Source: Elysia chlorotica (Eukaryota > Mollusca > Gastropoda > Plakobranchidae). Taken from it: a stretch of 64,000 nt of DNA. The first letter of the stretch is position 1. Every line of letters starts with the position of its first letter. The translations under genes were made by a program, and so were the position numbers. Below, piece by piece: positions 1 to 11,400 of the stretch. The stretch covers positions 717,078 to 781,077 of the forward strand of contig RQTK01000020.1 of NCBI GenBank assembly GCA_003991915.1, written 5' to 3'. The notes beneath the pieces are model-generated. The model was not told the DNA's origin. It did not search any database and worked only from the letters and a program-made list of their open reading frames with translations.

Positions 1-5
1 AAAGA

Positions 6-9
<4 letters not shown>

Positions 10-58
<49 letters not shown>
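10..58. repeat. (GA)n microsatellite
   Basis: Uninterrupted GA dinucleotide run at the left edge of the window, with one GGGA interruption near its end. Confidence 0.95.
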
Positions 59-61
<3 letters not shown>

Positions 62-77
62 GAAATAGTTGTAGTCG

Positions 78-212
78 TAGTTGAGTTGGTCTAACGTCCA
101 ACGTCACTACTATATATTGTATTGTGGACGGACCCCAAGACTGACGTCTGACGCCAGGGCTCGAACCACAGACCTCCTGCGTCGGAAGCCAATGTTCTAC
201 CACATGACTACA
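78..212 (-). mobile_element. tRNA-derived SINE (family 1), internally deleted copy
   Basis: It carries the family tail (gttggtctaacgtccaacgt, then gtggacggaccccaagac) joined directly to the tRNA-like head (cagggctcgaaccacagacc). The central ~100 bp found in complete copies, such as the one at 22.7 kb, are missing. Read on the minus strand, the head contains a B-box-like GGTTCGAGCC. Confidence 0.75.
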
Positions 213-255
213 GAGAGAGAGAGAGCGTGACTTCAGCCACAGAGAGTATCCTTAG

Positions 256-256
<1 letters not shown>

Positions 257-327
<71 letters not shown>
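257..327. repeat. (GA)n microsatellite
   Basis: About 35 GA units. The open reading frames crossing it are simple RE/SL repeats of no coding value. Confidence 0.97.
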
Positions 328-329
<2 letters not shown>

Positions 330-569
330 ATAGTTTCACTCAGCACAGAAGCTGGTCTTGTCTTCCAATTCCGGTCCAGAGAATCAGACCAACGACTTTT
401 AACACCAGTAGGACTGTCACTTGTGTCAGCCAGTAATAATTGACAGGGCCTTAATTGCCGCGTCGCCACCTTTGAAGGTCGTTGACAACCGCGAGCGTAA
501 AATTATCTCTATCCCTCTCTGTGCTTGACATGTCAGCAGAGGAACTTGCTTTTCTGCACTATTCTTAAT

Positions 570-823
570 AGAGTTGAGTTGGTTTTAACGTACATCAGCA
601 CTATACTCGTAATAGGCTATATAGTGGACGGGCCACAAGACTGACGTCTGACAATTTTATGTGCGGCCACACACGAGACAGGGCATGGACTCAATGACTC
701 CTGTCTCAGCCGGTCACATTAAACTGACACCGACTGAACCAGTACGGAGCGAAATCGCCAGGGTTCGAACTCGGGGATTTTTGCGTCGGAAGCGGATGTT
801 CTACCACAGGGCCATCGCGCCTT
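570..823 (-). mobile_element. tRNA-derived SINE (family 1), near full length
   Basis: Minus-strand copy with tRNA-like head (B-box-like region at ~764-774), central block (gacaggagtc and the tgtgtggc...cacataaaatt motif) and tail ending in accaactcaactc. It matches the copy at 22,725-22,983 throughout. The tRNA origin is inferred from A/B-box-like motifs, not from a database. Confidence 0.85.
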
Positions 824-885
824 TTTGTTAATAATAATAGTTTATACATGTATATTGTTTTAATACATCATATTTTATATACTTA

Positions 886-2066
886 AAGTATGTACATCAT
901 GTATTGTGGATACGGTGTACATTTTATCCTTGAGCTTTTTATATTTTTTTTGTAACAGTTACAGAACTCCTCGCGTAGTTTATCCTTGAGCTTTTCTATA
1001 TTTTTTTTGTAAAAAAAACTACGCTTGTTTTCACTCGCGTAGTTTTTGTTTTCTTATTATTAATTTTAAAAACTGGTTCAGATTGTGTTACTGATACAGG
1101 CAGGGCTTAAATATGTACATCATCATCAAATAGTGTCGCGCCGGTTGGCGTTGGAAACCATGTCCCTCCACATATCATTGTCATCGCATTTCACACTTCC
1201 GCTAATCTTTCAAGCTGGTCCCAGATCTTTTCTCTGCCTTGATCTCGCTCTTTTCCCGTTCACCTTACCAGTTGTAATACATGTAACATGTTTTAAACTA
1301 TGTCTGCGCATGAAATGACCAAGGAAATTTGCTTGTTGCGTCCTGATTTTGTTAAGATTTAATCCGGTGCCTATTTCTCTAGTCTTAAGACACTTTCGTT
1401 TGTCTATCTCGTTGTCCATGAGACTGAGTTTGAGCATTCTTCGGATGAACCACATCTCAGCTGTTCAAGTCTCACTTCCGTACATAAAGACTGGATGTAC
1501 ATAGCACCTGAGCACTCGTCTCGTTAATTTGCTTTTTAGTAAGAATGCTTAAATTCCTGGAAAAAATTGTTTGGCTTTTGTTCTGCCCGCCGCCCGAACA
1601 AACAAAATGAGCTCATAGATTGTTGGGTGATTTGGGATGACATTTCTGTTGGTGTACATATGTTATGATTATTATTAAAATTTTTGTTACATGTAGTACT
1701 ATAGTATAGTGCTAGTAGTGTTTTGTTTTGCGTTCCAAATCCAATTTGAGTCTAAAATTACTGAGTTTTTTTGGGTTGTTAGGTCTTTATTTAAAGAACA
1801 TTAAGATAGGCTTTATCCATGCAACTTGGAGATTTAAAGCATTCAAATCTGCTGAACATGAACGTGATGAAGCTCTATTCTAAGGCAGCTGAAAAAAGCG
1901 GACATCATTATAGAACGATCCCTACATGTCAAGGGAACTAATTCATTTTAGTTTTTACTTTAACAGAGTTGTTTCCCCTAGCATGGTATGCATTGAATTT
2001 CCACCAATTTAAAACAGTACCGGTACATGTGTTTCTATGTGGTCTGTTAGTGTCCGTGAATGATTG
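886..2066 (-). mobile_element. LINE fragment, tandem copy 1
   Basis: First of two direct copies of a ~1.1-kb block. On the minus strand, about 1,455-1,210 encodes the C-terminal part of a LINE endonuclease/reverse transcriptase. It shows CEMWFIRRMLKLSLMD, then FLGHFMRRHSLKHV and GKRARSRQRKDLG, the pattern downstream of the RT core in RTE/Craft-like elements. There is no RT catalytic core, so it is a dead 3' fragment. Confidence 0.75.
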
Positions 2067-2073
2067 TCTATAA

Positions 2074-3188
2074 TTAAAGTATGTATTGTGGATACGGTGT
2101 ACACTTTATCCTTGAGCTTTCTATATTTTTTTTGTAACAGTTACAGAACTCCTCGCGTAGTTTTTGTTTTCTTTTTTAAAATCTGGTTCAGATTGTGTTA
2201 CTGATAGTGATACAGGCAGGGCATACATAGGTACATCATCATCAAATAGTGTCGCGCCGGTTGGCGTTGGAAACCATGACCCTCCACATATAATATTGTC
2301 CTCGCATTTCACACTTCCGCTAATCTTTCAAGCCGGTCCCAGATCTTTTCTCTGCCTTTATCTCGCTCTTTTCCCGTTCACCTGACCAGTTGTAATACAT
2401 GTACATGTAACATGTTTTAAACTATGTCTGCGCATGAAACGACTAAGGATCTTTGCTTGTTGCGTCCTGGTTTTGTTAAGATTTAATCCGGTGCCTATTT
2501 CTCTAGTCTTAAGACACTTTCGTTTGTCTATCTCGTTGTCCATGAGACTGAGTTTGAGCATTCTTCGGATGAACCACATCTCAGCTGTTCAAGTCTCACT
2601 TCCGTACATAAAGACTGGATGTACATAGCACCTGAGCACTCGTCTCGTTAATTTGCTTTTTAGTAAGAATGCTTAAATTCCTGGAAAAAATTGTTTGGCT
2701 TTTGTTCTGCCCGCCGCCAGAACAAACAAAATGAGCTTATCGATTGTTGGGTGATTTGGGATGACATTTCTGTTGGTGTACATATGTTATGATTATTATT
2801 AAAATTATTGTTACATGTAGTACTGTAGTATAGTGCTAGTAGTGTTTTGTTTTGCGTTCCAAATCCAATTTGAGTCTAATTTTACTGAGTTTTTTTTTTT
2901 GTTGTTAGGTCTTTATTTAAAGAACATTCAGATAGATTTATCCATGCAACTTGGAGATTTAAAGCATTCAAATCTGCTGAACATGAACGTGAGGAAGCTC
3001 TATTCTAAGACAGCTGAAAAAAGCGGACATCATTATAGAACGATCCCTACATGTCAAGGGAACTAATTCATTTTAGTTTTTACTTTAACAGAGTTGTTTC
3101 CCCTAGCATGGTATGCATTGAATTTCCACCAATTTAAAACAGTACCGGTACACGTGTTTCTATGTGGTCTCTTAGTGTCCGCGAATGT
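2074..3188 (-). mobile_element. LINE fragment, tandem copy 2
   Basis: Second copy of the block at 886-2066, with a few percent substitutions and small indels (for example FLGHFMRRH becomes ILSRFMRRH). The same WFIRRMLK...NGKRAR reading lies on the minus strand at ~2,579-2,358. The head-to-tail arrangement, with only a few bases between copies, indicates local duplication rather than two insertions. Confidence 0.78.
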
Positions 3189-4479
3189 CATAATGGGACG
3201 GAAAAAGCCCCAAGAAAAGGGGGAAAACACTCACTTTGTGAATGTGTGGAAACAATGTGTACTTCGGACACACCGGCTTTAAAAAGCGTAACACTAACAG
3301 GTTGCAAAATTAACTTAATGACTCCAACAACTGCAACATGAAGTGCTCCCTTTACCTCTAAAGCAGATAGCCGTAAATGACATGATGAGATTTTTTTTTT
3401 TTAACCCGGATGGGATAATAATTCAGTGTCCTAGAGAGATGATGATTTGGTTTAACGTCCAACATCAGCACTATATAGGCTATATGTGGTAGAGAGAATA
3501 ATGATTATGTCAATAAGGTTTTCTAACGCAAAGAAGAGACAAGGGGGCGGTGTGAAATTGGTGGTCCGGGGGCAAATCCCCGCAGAAATTTTGTATAAAC
3601 TGACTTCAAAATAAGCCCTCTAGTGAATATTTTGAGTTTGATAGTAAAAAAAAAAAAATTTTGCGCAAAGAATAAAATGATGACCCCAATTGACGGATCA
3701 GCATTATATTTAATCTAACAAACTATAAACTAGATCTAAATTAAGAATGATATAGTGTGTGTGAGAAGTCAATGGAAACTTTTTTCAGCATTCAAAAACT
3801 TGTTTCACAACAAAGCGTTAAACATTTAGAACTTTTTACTGATATACGAGTGGGTGCGTGGGGTAGGATCTTTCAACTCAGAGGAATATAATATAACCAA
3901 TTAAGCAGAGATTTAGTGGAACATGTGTTATTGTTGGGGCGGCCCTATTAGTACATGTATAACAAAAACAAACCAAAAATGATAGAAATATAACGTCAGT
4001 AAAAACATCCAAAGGCAGGGACAGACAAAATGTGAATTTGTATTTTAATTATTTAAAAAAAAAAGGTAATTTTCCTTTAAAATTTTGAAAACTGATGGAC
4101 TACAGTTGCAATCACAACTTTCTGCACAGACAGATATATTAGGACAAACTGATGAATAACAAAATATAAAACAAGGAGTACTTTTATATGAATTTATTTC
4201 TTTTAGAAATAAACAAAATTCAGGTTGCATCACCAGTCCATATTTACTGAAAAAGAAGAGATAAAAAATATATTAGAAACATGAATACACATATATATTT
4301 GTAATAAAATGAGCCTAATAATGAAAAAAAATTGAGCAGGAGTAAAACTTGAAAATGGGCTATCATATTTCAAATTTACGTAAAATATGCTCTTTTATGA
4401 GAAAAATCTCACTGACACAGTATTAAACTCATGCCACCAACAAATTGGTATGCTCATCTGTATTGTCTAGAATCGACTA
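3189..4479. other. No gene recognised; short SINE fragment
   Basis: AT-rich sequence. A ~48-bp SINE family 1 tail lies at 3,443-3,490 (tttaacgtccaacatcagca). A minus-strand open frame at 4,233-4,045 is cysteine-rich near its end but has no recognisable family and no supporting splice context. Confidence 0.6.
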
Positions 4480-4880
4480 GTGCCCGCCCAATTGCTAGCT
4501 GCTCTCCAACAATATCAACTTAACCAAATTCAGCAAATTATTAGCAATACCGCAAGACTTGTCAAAAACATCAAGAAAAATCCAATTTCCCCAATTCTAG
4601 AAGATCTCTTCACTGGCAGCCAGTATGTGCTAGAATAAATTATAAAACAGCTTTTCTTCTCTTCCAATGCAAGAACATGCCCCATTTTTTAAAATATATC
4701 ACAGACTTAGTAAGCCCCTACACCCTCGCTATAGAATAATCAGAATTGCATTATTCTGTAGAAAACTTCCGGATATTATGGATTTAAACTTTAAAATTTT
4801 GGACAAAGGGCCTTCCTATCAAAATGTTCAACTATGGAATAAATTGCCAGACAATGTGAAACATGCAGTTTCTATAGTGT
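4480..4880 (+). mobile_element. LINE reverse-transcriptase C-terminal remnant, frameshifted
   Basis: Reading across frames gives ISNTARLVKNIKKNPISPIL, then CARINYKTAFLLFQCKN, a YTL segment and MFNYGINCQTM. These parallel the conserved C-terminal RT pattern (QNSAARLV, HWLPV, RIEYK, YTPSRSLRS, KLWNSLP) of L2/CR1/Rex-type LINEs, seen more clearly at 39.6 kb. Frameshifts and stops show it is inactive. Confidence 0.6.
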
Positions 4881-7557
4881 TTTTAATCTGAATTAAAGAC
4901 ATCTTGTAAGACAATGTTTTATTCAAATCAATGGATACCTGCTTATGTCATTTAAATACACGTATTTAATTAAAAATATGTAATATAAAATTCTTGAACA
5001 AGGCTATTTAATTTTATTAGATTATGTAGATCCATTAATAATTTTGTATTCAACCAGTGTTCATGACCATAAACACTATCTACCAACTCTGGCGCTGATA
5101 ATGACAGTGGACCACCTTTGTTAAATCCAGCGGTTCCAGGAAAGGAACAAATTCTCAGACTTTGAATCTTGACCTTTTAAAACTACATGTAACCCGCTTA
5201 CAAATGAACCCCTTTGTATTTCAGTGCATCCCTTAGATTATTTCATGACATGTGACAGTTTATCTGAAGCATTTTTGTTAAGCCCATTTAAAAATTCCCA
5301 GGAAACAAACATATAACTAAAAATTTGAATAGTGTAGAAACTGAAAGTAAGATTGAAGAGGAATATTTGTTATGGCACTGCATACATAAGGGTTATTAGA
5401 GTTCACACCAAACACAGCAATGGTTAATCTTAAGTTTTGATCAATGCTGAGGTTGATAAAAAAAACGGTAGGAGACGATCTAGAATAATGGCTTGGAAAT
5501 TACTTAGCTTATCATCAAAGATGAATAATTCATTACAAATCATATTGAGCATGATAGCTGGATTGTAGGATCTGCTACTAATTTACAGCCGATGTGATAG
5601 AATCAGGTAAAAATCAATGGCTGATATAAACCATGGCTTTGTTACATCATAAATTAAATGTATGAATAAAACTATTTCCAAGGCATAAATTTTCTTTTGT
5701 TTACTGAATTGTTATTAATTAATTATAAACTAGTGATAACATTTGCTTGCAATCACTCCCTCACAAGGTTTATCTACATGTATTTAGATTTCACTGCATG
5801 TATGATGTACAGTGAGTATTTTTTTTTAAATATGGAACTCTATGGACTGGAGAAACTTTGGCAATCACTGGATTAGGAAGTCTATGTGAGGAGCTGTGGA
5901 GAATACTAGCCTTGATCCAAGTAAAAAGCTGAGGATAAGATTGGCTCAAGCTCACACCCCAGACCAAACACTTTTTGAATGACATGTATACGACAATTAT
6001 ATGCAATGTGCACTATTGATTCTTCAGTCTGGCGAATGTGCCATACTAGTTTAGAGCCTCCCACTTTAACCAATAACTAAATGTTTAAGCTTCTCATTCC
6101 GAAGCTAGCACAAAGAACATGTTGGGCTGAACATAATTGCTCAGTAGTTTGTTTAAAATGTTGCTCAAGGGAAACCACGCATGTCAATGCGCTATCATCA
6201 ATGCTCATGCCCTTACGAATGCACATAGGGCAAAACTGGATGTGCTTAAAAGCTGACTAAAACTTTGTCTCTATGACTGCAAGTGTAATAGGAGGCTATT
6301 CACGGACAACCATGGCTGACCCTGCTTAATTTCAATTCTTGTGAATTGTCTAACGCAAGTGGGCACCACAACAACAGACACTTTATACAAAGGGTGGGGT
6401 GTAAGATGACATATCAGTGAAGGCTGTATTCCAAGGTGCTAACAGGAAAACCCTTAGGCTGTGTCAAGCAACAACAAACTTTGCACTCTGAACAAGGAAA
6501 TATTTTATCACATTCCTGCCACTCTGGGTGGAAACAAAAAGGTGTATCACTATCAGACGGCCTGATCTGCTTTTATTTCAGATATCCTTGCTTCTACCAC
6601 CAAGCGTCAAGCTAACGTAGGAACAAACCTTTAAATTGGCATTACAGTAAAATCTGCTTAAATAAGACTTGGGGACAGCCTAAAAGTTTATTTTATCCAA
6701 AGTTTATATTAACCAATTACTGTAAAGAGAAAAGAGGATAATTGGTGCCTCCAAAATGGTTAACATATAGCCATTGTTTATCTTAGTTTACAATGCCTCT
6801 AGTTCTAATCTACCAAACATGTCCATACTGAGGACTTCCATGTTGGTCCCCTTTTCAGCCATAGAAATATTTTAGAACACAAAAATGCATCGTCATCATA
6901 CCACTAGTGGGGGGGGGGTTGAAGGGAAAATTACTCATACATGTGCTCTGTCAATTTAACCTAAGTTTGTTACTTCTAGTAAATTTGAACACATTTTGTT
7001 AGTGGTGCTAAATACTGCCTTTTGTACCTCTGTGAAGAAGGCAACTATTCAACTCACTTGAATGAATAACTTTTTATTTCTGAAAGACAATGTTTGTGGC
7101 AGAGTAAATATATTATTCACTAAATTATTCCATTTCAACTCTTTCACAGTATAAAAAAAAAATCTACAAATAAAAACAACTCCAAACGCATGAAGGGCTA
7201 TAGGTATTATTGAAGTAACATTAGCATTCACAGATTACCGTGCCTCTTCAAAGATGTGTTCATGATAATTACATCAAGTAGAATTTTGGAATGGAAGCGT
7301 CATTTCGCATTGTAACATATGATGTGCTTTAACTGTATTTGATAATTCGCACTGTGAAATATGATGCACTCTAGCTATTTTTTTTATTCATTTGCATCTT
7401 AAAAACGCAATCCCCTTTAGGCTTTCTTTAATTGGCATCATAAAATTTCTCTATAGTTTAGTTTATTTTCCTCTAACCCTACAGCATGTATTACTGGTTA
7501 TATCATAACTTGATTCAGATGCAGCATTATGCTAGTAGATTTTTTTTTTACAGTGGG
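4881..7557. other. No gene recognised
   Basis: About 2.7 kb of AT-rich sequence. I see no exon with both splice sites and a recognisable protein, no RNA gene and no clear mobile element. A G9 run lies near 6,909. Confidence 0.5.
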
Positions 7558-7558
7558 A

Positions 7559-8434
7559 ATATGTATAACAAAAGCTAGACTCTGCGCTGAGATCTAGATC
7601 TATATGATCTTCATTCTATTTAATGCAAATGATATTTTCTGAACCATGACAGTAAGATAAACAAAAAATGTTAAGATCTAGAATGTATGATGTATCTGAT
7701 TGGATGTAATTTACTTTTATGTCCCTTTGAGTTCAGGAATAAAGAGAAATATTTGGACACATGTTAATTTTTTTCTAGTTCATACATTTATTTATCTTTG
7801 TTTAAGTCTCATGTCCATTACATAATTTCCAGACAAACAGTCCAGCAACCGTTTGGTTCAATGAGTTGTCTTAGATGTTTACAGAGATTGATCAAAATTT
7901 CAGTTGATATTTATCATAATTAATTATTGTTTTTTGCCTGTTAGGCACAGCAACATAGCATGTTTACCATGACTTCAAAATAAAAGCGACAGTCTTTTCA
8001 CACCAACCAGTGGACAGAAAGACTACCTGATCAGGATCAAAACCCCAACAAATATAATTAAGATGTACAGTCTACCTAAAAAATTAGACATTATCTTACA
8101 CCGACCCAACCAGTAGGAGGAGAAATTGCCAAGGCTTGAACCATTCATTTTCTGCATCGGATATCGGTGAAAAAACAAAAGACAAAAAAACTAAAAAGGT
8201 TAACGATCTACCACCACTGCTTACCTTCTTATCTTTCCCAGTTCCCACTTTGTCCTTGGCAGTTCCCCGGACCTTCTTTTGCCTGTTCTTTCTTTCTTTC
8301 CTCTGCTTTCTGCCAGTTCTTTTGATCTCTAACAATCCATGCTGTGGATGACAACGTTGAGACATTTTAAAACAAAAACAGGACAATGGATGAAAGTTTT
8401 GATGCATCTGTGCGCAAAAATAAAGATTGCTTTT
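7559..8434 (-). repeat. Tandem duplication of the RPS24 3' end, distal copy
   Basis: It starts at atatgtataacaaaagctag and ends after ataaagattgctt. It matches 8,914-9,793 almost base for base at an offset of about 1,355-1,357 bp, and carries a complete RPS24 coding exon (8,225-8,341). Downstream, a minus-strand AATAAA (tttatt at 7,787-7,792) is intact here but broken by an insertion in the other copy. Confidence 0.95.
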
Positions 8435-11400
8435 AATGAATAAATGATGAAACTTGTACCATAGCTGCCAACTTTTGAGAAAGCAAATACAGATTTTTAG
8501 CGCGGTTAGTCACTGCAAACCTAATTGATGGCCAAGTTATTTAGTTCAGCTATCAATATTGACTTAAACACTTGTGCTTAATCATAACTTACAAAAAGCA
8601 TTTTTTTCTTCCTTTTTTTGGAGTATGTGTGTGTTTTTGTTTTGATCTTTTTTTTTTTTTTTTTTAAATTTTGTTTATTTTTATTTCTAGTGTCATAAAT
8701 TTGCAATATTCAGGCTTTGCATTAACTAAATATATTATTTTATGATTGTTGAATAAATATTGTAAACTTTCTAGCATGCCCAAAGCTTTTTTAACTAATA
8801 CCATTGTCATTGACTTAAGTAACCAGTTGGGTACAAATCCGACATTTAATTTGCCCAACCGTCGGCCTCAATCTAAGCACTGAGAACCAGACTCGCCCCT
8901 CAAGATCAACTACATATGTATAACAAAAGCTAGACTCTGCGCTGAGATCTAGATCTATATGATCTTCATTCTATTTAATGCAAATGATATTTTCTGAACC
9001 ATGACAGTAAGATAAACAAAAAATGTTAAGATCTAGAATGTTTGATGTATCTGATTGGATGTAATTTACTTATGTCCCTTTGAGTTCAGGAATAAAGAGA
9101 AATATTTCGACACATGTTAATTTTTTTCTAGTTCATACTTTAAAAGTATTATTTATCTTTGTTTAAGTCTCATGGCCATTACACAAATTCCAGACAAACA
9201 GTCCAGCAACCGTTTGGTTCAATGAGTTGTCTTAGATGTTTACAGAGATTGACCAAAATTTCAGTTGATATTTATCATAATTATTTTTTTTGCCTGTTAG
9301 GCACAGCAACATAGCATGTTTACCATGACTTCAAAATAAAAGCGTCAGTCTTTTCACACCAACCGGTGGACAGAAAGACCACCTGATCAGGATCAAAACC
9401 CCAACAATTATAATTAAGATGCACAGTCTACCTAAAAAAATTCGACATTATCTTACACCGACCCAACCAGTAGGGGGCGAAATAGCCAGGGCTTGAACCA
9501 TTCATTTTCTGCATCGGATACCGATGAAAAAACAAAAGACCAAAAAACTAAAAAGGTTAACGATCTACCACCACTGCTTACCTTCTTATCTTTCCCAGTT
9601 CCCACTTTGTCCTTGGCAGTTCCCCGGACCTTCTTTTGCCTGTTCTTTCTCTCTTTCCTCTGCTTTCTGCCAGTTCTTTTGATCTCTAACAATCCATGCT
9701 GTGGATGACAGCGTTGAGACATTTTAAAACAAAAACAGGACAATGGATGAAAGTTTTGATGCATCTGTGCGCAAAAAAGATAAAGATTGCTTGTGTAGTG
9801 ATATGATCGTTCGTAAAAGAGGGTTTATTTTTTGGCTGACTAAAGCTTCTGTACACCTCTTAATAAATTAAAACTATACGAATAAAGAAGAGTTCCTTCC
9901 AGTGCTGTTTTGAATGCATACTTTGTTTACTGTTGACACTTGATCAATGCATACTTTGTTTACTGTTAACACTATTTTCTCTTCAAAGCCACAAACTCTA
10001 GCAATATCTGACCAGGGAGCAGGTCCCTCAGGAAAGAAATTACTCGAGAACAAGTTTCGGATGTTTTGGTGGTGAGAGTGATGATAATTTTGATATATTG
10101 TTAGTGATGTTAGAGGTAGTAGATCTAGTAGTGACAGTGAAGGTGTGGAGACAATAGATCTAGATTTGGTGAGCCAGCACCAAGAGCAGTTGAGTCATCA
10201 AATCACAAAATGATACTTACGTTAGCTACACTAATTATTCTAAGATACAGAATTACAATTATGCTAAAAGTGAATTCAGGGCTAAATTGAAAACATTAAA
10301 AAGGTACAAGAAGAAAGGTTTCAAACTTGCCTGTGGTGTAACAGCTTTAAAGTATTAAAAAGGAAAATATAACTACTGCACAGTTTATATACTATAGGCT
10401 AATTTTGACATTTTTTTCTTCTTCAATAAATATTTCAGAATCATAGGCGAAACATTAAATTTAACACAGTAATTGACAAATTCAGCTCAATACCACAAAG
10501 GAAAAAGGGAACAGAAATATAAGTACATACCCTGGCAAGTCTGTATTTGGGTTCAAATTTCTTGGCCTTATCGAGAGAGTCATAGATAAGAGCAAAGCCT
10601 GTGGTCTTTCCACCACCAAAGTGAGTGCGGAACCCGAAGCAGAAAATTGTATCAGCGGTAGTTTTGTAAGCTTTAGCAAGCTTTTCTCTGATTTCTGTCT
10701 TGGGGAGTGTGGCGAGCCCAGGATGCAGAACATCAACAACCTTTTGAGGAGAAAGAGGAATAATAAAAATGTATAATGAATCATAATTGCTACTTTATTT
10801 TTTTTATTAGCTAGGGCCAACATATTTTAAAAACTGGAGACATTTTAAGGATTTTTGTGTATTTAAATATATTTTAATAAAAAAAACAAACATAAACATG
10901 TCAATTTAATATTTATTGATATATGTTGAAGCCTTTCATTTGCTTTTAAAAAGACTAGTGTCAAAAATATTTTAATAAAAAGTGAAGCACTAACCATCTG
11001 TTTCCTGCATAGCAGTCTGTTTGTCATGAACTTTCGCGTTCTGATGGTGGCGATTCCCTCAGCCTGAAAGAAAAAAGCCATTACAAACAAGTTCACATAG
11101 AAATCATTTGAGCAGTTGTGACAGAACAAAACAGCTTCTCAAAGAAAATATCTGAGGATGAAACCTGAAATGAGAAGTCATCTACTTTGTACCTTTTATC
11201 TCATGTGCCATAACTGTATAAACTGTATAGGCCTACATAAATGTGTATTATCTTAACACGTTGCATGCAATCTAGATCTAATATTTTGCAGAGTTTAGAT
11301 CTATCATCAGCACTCCTTGAGTTTTGTGGTCCCTAGCCCGTGGGCGATCAAATGGGTGGGTGGCCGCAATTCGATTATTAAAATTGAATAAAATACCATT

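Noticed and set aside
4045-4233. Cysteine-rich short peptide on the minus strand
   Set aside because: It looks like a small secreted peptide at first, but there is no signal sequence, the cysteine spacing fits no family, and the flanks are plain AT-rich DNA.
9898-9985. Short direct repeat tgcatactttgtttactgtt as a regulatory element
   Set aside because: Two copies only, in an intron, with no known motif; local slippage is the simpler explanation.
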